A model generated the notes under the pieces. The model did no database searches and had not been told where the DNA came from. It saw nothing but the letters and a program-made list of their open reading frames with translations. Made by a program: the position numbers and the translations under genes. Positions 6,475 to 10,014 of a stretch of DNA of 10,014 nt are shown one piece after another. Within the stretch, counting starts at the first letter, position 1, and every line of letters begins with the position of its first letter. The DNA is from Lentisphaeria bacterium. GTDB taxonomy: Bacteria > Verrucomicrobiota > Lentisphaeria > Victivallales > UBA1829. Where the stretch lies: positions 1 through 10,014 of the forward strand of contig JAFVRL010000060.1 in the NCBI GenBank assembly GCA_017504325.1, written 5' to 3'.

Positions 6475-7584
6475 ATGAGTGAGCCTTTGAGAACAGCAAT
6501 TATTGCCTGCGGGTCCCGTGCCATCCAGATGGCAAAGATCGTAAGTTTGCTTCCGGAATTTAAACTTGTTGCCATGAGTGATCCCCATCCCGCACAGCGG
6601 GCAGAAGCATTTAAAGCTCTTCCCGACCCGAAATATTATGAATCCACGGAAGAGATGCTGGATAAGGAAACATTGGATGCTGTTATTGTGGAAACTCCCC
6701 CGGAGATCCATACAAAATATACTCTGATGGCTCTTGACCGCGGACTTCATGTGATGGGAGAGATCCCTGCAGTCAATACCTATGAGGAAGCTGTGATATT
6801 GTGGAATGCTGTCAACGCCCATCCTGAATTGGTCTATATGTGCGGTGCAACCGCCAATTACCGTCAGAAAGTGCGTATGCTTTCCTATCTCAAAAAGCAT
6901 GGTCTTGTAGGAAAAATGGTTTATGCGGAAAGTGAATATTCCCACGGCATGGAACGGGCATTCAAACCCCGTCAGAAAGTTGTGGAAGACTGGCGTGCTT
7001 CTTACAACGCCTGTATGTACTGTACCCATTCTCTGGGACCGCTGCTTGACTTTATGGAAGAAGGGGATGTATTTGACTCTGTTGCCTGTATGGGAACCGG
7101 TCGTCACTTCCCCTGCAACTGGAAAGATCATGCCATGGTTTCCATTCTGAATACCAGAAATAAAGCGGTGGTGCGTTTCCTTGCTTCTTTTGCACTGTAT
7201 AAGAGCGGGCCCTACCATACCACCAAGATTTTCACCGATGACGGAATGTTTGAACTTTACAATGAAAAACTGCGTATCTTCAAACCTGAATTTTCCGAAT
7301 TCTGTGAAAAGCCCGAGATCATGGAGATCCCCTTCGGCAGATTCCCCATGCGGTTTGAAAGGGATTTCCCCGTGGATAAAGTGCTTTCCGCAGGCGGCGG
7401 CGGTCACGGCGGAGCAGACTTCTATATGCTGGAAGAGTTTGCCGATGCTATTTTCAACAAGAAACCTTCCCCCTGTTCCATCAAGAAAGGTTTGATCATG
7501 ACCCTGCCCGGGATCTTTGCTGCTGAGTCTGCAAAAGAAGGCGGAACACTTAAAAAGATCATCTATCCCTGGGAAGTGAAATAA
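6475..7584 (+). CDS. Gfo/Idh/MocA-family NAD(P)-dependent protein with GH109-like motifs
   Basis: A 369-residue protein: N-terminal Rossmann domain (about 5-125) and C-terminal alpha/beta dimerisation and substrate domain. The nucleotide loop reads IIACGSRA (9-16), so two of the three glycines of GxGxxG are alanine; D36 (MSDPH) ends the second strand. The usual EKP motif is EIP (96-98). YCTHSLGPLL (182-191) supplies a candidate catalytic His185, and GGGGHGGADFYMLEEF (307-322) resembles the GHGGxDxxM motif of GH109, whose members use bound NAD to cleave alpha-N-acetylgalactosaminides. It could therefore be an oxidoreductase or an NAD-dependent glycosidase. GH109 enzymes are often exported by Tat, but no signal is seen here, so a cytoplasmic location is likely. 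It is first in an operon with the GH3 gene 33 bases downstream. Family membership is firm; the reaction is not. Confidence 0.88.
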   Translation: MSEPLRTAIIACGSRAIQMAKIVSLLPEFKLVAMSDPHPAQRAEAFKALPDPKYYESTEEMLDKETLDAVIVETPPEIHTKYTLMALDRGLHVMGEIPAVNTYEEAVILWNAVNAHPELVYMCGATANYRQKVRMLSYLKKHGLVGKMVYAESEYSHGMERAFKPRQKVVEDWRASYNACMYCTHSLGPLLDFMEEGDVFDSVACMGTGRHFPCNWKDHAMVSILNTRNKAVVRFLASFALYKSGPYHTTKIFTDDGMFELYNEKLRIFKPEFSEFCEKPEIMEIPFGRFPMRFERDFPVDKVLSAGGGGHGGADFYMLEEFADAIFNKKPSPCSIKKGLIMTLPGIFAAESAKEGGTLKKIIYPWEVK

Positions 7585-7617
7585 GAAAGTCGTATAAGGA
7601 AACAAGAGGGATCAAAA

Positions 7618-9243
7618 ATGCTTAAAGAACTTACACAAGAGCAGAAACAATGGGTGGAAGTTACTCTTTCTTCCATGACGGAAATGGAAAAGATCTGTCA
7701 AACGGTTTGCGAGATCCATTCCAATATTTCCGCAAGCGGTGATGTGGACGCATGGCTGGAAAAATATCCGGTGGGAACAGTCTATGTGGGAAGTGAAGTC
7801 ATCGACAAGAAAAATAAAAGTTACCGTCAGCTGAAGGAGGAGGTAAGCATTGTAAAAGCAAAAACAAAGATCCCTCTTATCCTTTGCAGTGACTTTGAAC
7901 AGGGGGTGGGCGGTCAGCTGGATAATGACCCCTTCACCTGTTTCCCCGATTCCATGGCCATCGCCGCTGCCGGCAATGCGCAATATGCCTATGAAGCCGG
8001 AAGGATCAATGCTCTGGAATCCGGCGTGCTGGGAGTCCACTGGACTTTCAGCACTGTTACCGACCTTGCCATGGGGAAGGATAATCCCATTACCCTTACC
8101 CGTTCATTCGGGTCTGATCCGGATACAATGATCCCCTTCATCCGTTCCCATATCCGGGGATTGCAGGAACACGGTTGTGCCGCAACCGGCAAACATTTCC
8201 CCGGTGACGGTGTGGATAACCGCAATCAGCATTTTGTCACCTCCTTCAATCCTCTGAAAAAGGAGGAATGGATGGCAACATACGGGAAAGTATGGAAGGC
8301 TGCCATTGATGAAGGGTTGATGACCATTATGGTTGGTCATATTGCCATGCCGGAACTGGAAAAGATGGATGAGAAAACGCATAAGTACCGTCCGGCGACA
8401 GCTTCAAAACTTCTGATGACCGATCTTCTCCGCGGGGAACTGGGGTACAAAGGTCTTATCGTATCCGATGCGCTGGGGATGAATGGATTTTGTTCCTGGG
8501 CGGATTATGAAACAAGATTGATTGATGCCTTCAACGGTGGGGTGGATGTATTTTTGTGGCCGGAAACGGAAAGATTCGTTCCCATGATGATGCAGGCTCT
8601 TGCCGATGGAAAGATCTCTTCTGAAAGACTGGATGATGCTGTGCGTCATGTGCTGGAACTCAAAGCAAGACTGGATCTGAAACTTGGTGTGGTTCCCTTT
8701 GACGGAAACGGCAAAAAGATCTCTTCGGAAATTGCCGCAAATGCTCTCAATCTCCTGCGGAATGAAAAAAATACTCTCCCCCTGGAAAAGAAGAAAGATG
8801 CAAAATATCTTGTGATGGTGACTCCTTCCAATGAACGGGCAAAAACCGTGATGACGCCCTTTACGGAGGCGTTGAAAGAATATGGAAATGTGGATTACTG
8901 TTACTTCCGGGATATGGATGAGGAGAAACTGGGAGAATATGATGCAGTGATCCTGATGAATGTGGCACGGGCAAGATACGGCGATTCCCGCGGGTGGGAA
9001 GCCCAGATCTGGCCCTTCCTGAAAAGGGAGGAGTGCAAAAAACGCATTGTGATCGGTTTCGCCAATCCCTTCTTCTATTATGATGTGCCATCCTGTGATG
9101 CCTACATCAATACTTACAACTGTTATGCGGAAACGCAGAAAATGATGGTGAAAGCCCTGTTCGGCGAACAGGATTTTCCGGGGAAATCGCCTATTGAGAT
9201 CCCCGGTTATGTGAAAGTGGGAGACGGATTGCGTTTGAAGTAA
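7618..9243 (+). CDS. Glycoside hydrolase family 3 protein (beta-N-acetylhexosaminidase-like)
   Basis: A 541-residue GH3 protein without a signal peptide. Residues 10-355 form the TIM barrel: SDFEQG (91-96) with the substrate-contacting Asp92, TRSFG (161-165), GKHFPGDG (191-198), GHIAMPEL (240-247), and IVSDALGM (281-288) with nucleophile Asp284. Residues 370-541 form an alpha/beta sandwich domain. KHFPGDG followed by a His seven residues on (H205) is the loop of NagZ-like enzymes, where an Asp-X-His pair is the general acid/base; here it is N203-Q204-H205. The expected substrate is a beta-linked N-acetylhexosamine or related glycoside in an imported oligosaccharide. GAGGG (7606-7610) lies 7 bases before the ATG. 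It is co-transcribed with the Gfo/Idh gene. It could instead be a beta-glucosidase-like or phosphorolytic GH3; the Asn makes its activity worth testing. Confidence 0.9.
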   Translation: MLKELTQEQKQWVEVTLSSMTEMEKICQTVCEIHSNISASGDVDAWLEKYPVGTVYVGSEVIDKKNKSYRQLKEEVSIVKAKTKIPLILCSDFEQGVGGQLDNDPFTCFPDSMAIAAAGNAQYAYEAGRINALESGVLGVHWTFSTVTDLAMGKDNPITLTRSFGSDPDTMIPFIRSHIRGLQEHGCAATGKHFPGDGVDNRNQHFVTSFNPLKKEEWMATYGKVWKAAIDEGLMTIMVGHIAMPELEKMDEKTHKYRPATASKLLMTDLLRGELGYKGLIVSDALGMNGFCSWADYETRLIDAFNGGVDVFLWPETERFVPMMMQALADGKISSERLDDAVRHVLELKARLDLKLGVVPFDGNGKKISSEIAANALNLLRNEKNTLPLEKKKDAKYLVMVTPSNERAKTVMTPFTEALKEYGNVDYCYFRDMDEEKLGEYDAVILMNVARARYGDSRGWEAQIWPFLKREECKKRIVIGFANPFFYYDVPSCDAYINTYNCYAETQKMMVKALFGEQDFPGKSPIEIPGYVKVGDGLRLK

Positions 9244-9249
9244 AAAAAA

Positions 9250-9292
9250 CACTTGGAAACAAATCAGCTGTTTCCAAGTGCTGATTTCTTTT
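9250..9292. terminator. Hairpin terminator after GH3, flanked by A8 and a T-rich tract
   Basis: CACTTGGAAACA (9250-9261) and TGTTTCCAAGTG (9269-9280) pair perfectly over 12 bases around a 7-base loop. An A8 run (9242-9249) lies directly on the left, and a weaker T-rich tract (TTTCTTTT, 9285-9292) begins four bases to the right. The layout is bidirectional, and the uninterrupted T tract serves leftward transcription better. The loop AATCAGC can also pair with GCTGATT (9280-9286), giving an alternative fold. Confidence 0.75.
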
Positions 9293-9308
9293 ACAGCAGA
9301 TTTATAAA
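9281..9308 (+). promoter_or_regulatory. Possible promoter of the pseudopilin-like gene
   Basis: CTGATT (9281-9286) and TATAAA (9303-9308) are 16 bases apart, the spacing proposed for the two AraC promoters. The -35 box is weak and overlaps the T-rich side of the terminator. The leader would be about 20 bases. Confidence 0.3.
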
Positions 9309-9336
9309 TGGAATAAAAAGAGAAGGGCAGGTACAG

Positions 9337-10014
9337 ATGAAAAGAATCGTCAAAAATTTTACCCTTATTGAATTGCTGGTAGTTATAGCCATTATCGCTA
9401 TTCTCGCAGGAATGTTGCTGCCTGCCCTGAACAAGGCAAGGCGGAAAGCCTATGATACTCAATGTGCCAATAATTTGCGTCAGCTTTATTATTTTCATCT
9501 TGCGTATGCGGATATCGGTAAAGGGTGGGCTGTTGCCAATTCCAATAACCGTTGGCGTAAGGTCAATACCAATTTTGTTTCCCTTTATTCTGCGGATGTC
9601 GGTTTGGGGATTGCCAAATGGAACTACAACAAAAAGACCAATATGAAAGGATTGCAGTGCCATATCGCCCGCCGTCATTATTATGATCCTTCCACAAGTT
9701 TTTCCAATTATCATTCCTGCGGCAGATTGGAAAACGGAAGAAATGCTGCCGCAAATGAGGCTTATAACTGGATCGGCTCCAACCCCGGCGGTATCAATAC
9801 AAAAAATATCAATGGATATAATGAGGATTCCAAAGGCAGTTATTTCAAACCGGAAAGTGCCAAACGGCCCTCCATTCTTCACTGGGGTGCCTGCGGAACC
9901 AAATATACATTTGATGGTTCCAGTTTCTGGGGCTGGCACGGTAACGGCAGAGATGGTGCAATGCTGCTTTTTGTCGGCGGAAATGTGAGAATATTCAGCT
10001 TCCTTAAAGAGATG
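9337..10014 (+). CDS. Type II secretion/pseudopilin-like protein, N-terminal methylation domain (3' end beyond window)
   Basis: The frame is open for 226 codons to the right edge. The N-terminus is a short basic leader MKRIVKN, then [20 protein letters not shown]: the type IV pilin/type II pseudopilin signal with Glu12 (the conserved Glu5 of the mature form) and one hydrophobic helix (about 8-29). N42-type continuation C43-A-N-N-L-R-Q-L (43-50) is common in the large pseudopilin families of Lentisphaerota and Planctomycetes. The cleavage-site Gly is Asn7. Near the edge, H201[17 protein letters not shown] replaces the usual H-X9-DG motif of this family, with a longer spacing and Gly for Asp. 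The protein is expected in the inner membrane with a periplasmic body; its role is unknown, possibly surface assembly or secretion. AAGGG (9323-9327) lies 9 bases before the ATG. The preceding terminator suggests separate transcription from GH3. Confidence 0.88.
   Translation, partial: MKRIVKNFTLIELLVVIAIIAILAGMLLPALNKARRKAYDTQCANNLRQLYYFHLAYADIGKGWAVANSNNRWRKVNTNFVSLYSADVGLGIAKWNYNKKTNMKGLQCHIARRHYYDPSTSFSNYHSCGRLENGRNAAANEAYNWIGSNPGGINTKNINGYNEDSKGSYFKPESAKRPSILHWGACGTKYTFDGSSFWGWHGNGRDGAMLLFVGGNVRIFSFLKEM

Noticed and set aside
6430..7605. A 391-codon leftward open frame opposite the Gfo/Idh gene
   Set aside because: It is in codon register with the sense gene, which has conserved family motifs; the antisense product is low-complexity and rich in His, Phe and Gly.
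9250..9286. H-type pseudoknot formed by the terminator loop and the following bases
   Set aside because: With the full 12-base stem there are no linker bases to cross the grooves, so the two pairings are better read as alternatives than as a knot.
3582..9296. TTTTACA repeated in several spacers (3582, 4576, 6319 on minus, 9290)
   Set aside because: Short, AT-rich, at varying distances and orientations from the genes; expected by chance in such spacers.
8404..9939. A 511-codon leftward open frame opposite GH3 and the pilin gene
   Set aside because: It is codon-aligned with both sense genes and stays open because they avoid TTA, CTA and TCA codons. It crosses the terminator, shows no domain, and the sense genes have clear catalytic and pilin motifs.

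Overview
The window looks like a carbohydrate-degradation region from a bacterium of the Lentisphaerota, probably Victivallales-like (Victivallis and gut relatives). This rests on family combinations and was not checked by search: a DUF4838-type exported protein, a Gfo/Idh protein with GH109-like motifs, a two-domain GH3, several AraC-type regulators, and a pseudopilin-like protein with the N-terminus [20 protein letters not shown] typical of that phylum. Base composition is moderate with AT-rich spacers. I saw no tRNA, rRNA, CRISPR or insertion sequence, and no spacer exceeds about 180 bases.

Layout. Bases 1-3491 hold a two-gene leftward operon: a cytoplasmic sugar isomerase/epimerase-like TIM-barrel protein (3491 to 2550), then, 18 bases on, a secreted DUF4838 protein with a CBM9-like module, running off the left edge. 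A 138-base spacer (3492-3629) with back-to-back promoters and a 19-base near-palindrome separates this operon from a rightward AraC-family regulator (3630-4514). A second AraC regulator (4681-5499) follows with its own promoter. A third (6299 to 5511) converges on it, 11 bases end to end. The third diverges from a rightward two-gene operon: a Gfo/Idh protein (6475-7584) and a GH3 hydrolase (7618-9243). A hairpin with A-rich and T-rich flanks ends that operon. The last gene, a pseudopilin-like protein (9337 to the right edge), starts a new unit.

How the parts may work together (inference). The exported DUF4838 protein would bind or cut a glycan outside the cytoplasm. GH3 and the Gfo/Idh protein carry no signal peptide, so they would process imported oligosaccharides, and the TIM-barrel protein would isomerise or epimerise a released sugar. 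Three separate AraC regulators around two operons suggest that substrates are sensed individually. No transporter is encoded, but a hydrophobic antisense fragment at 4478-4582 may be the remains of a membrane-protein gene.

Most notable points: an Asn where GH3 NagZ-type enzymes have the Asp of the catalytic Asp-X-His pair; a Gfo/Idh nucleotide loop lacking two of three glycines; a symmetric operator-like site over both divergent -35 boxes; competing hairpins after the GH3 gene; and a pseudopilin without Gly at the cleavage site and with an altered H-X9-DG motif.
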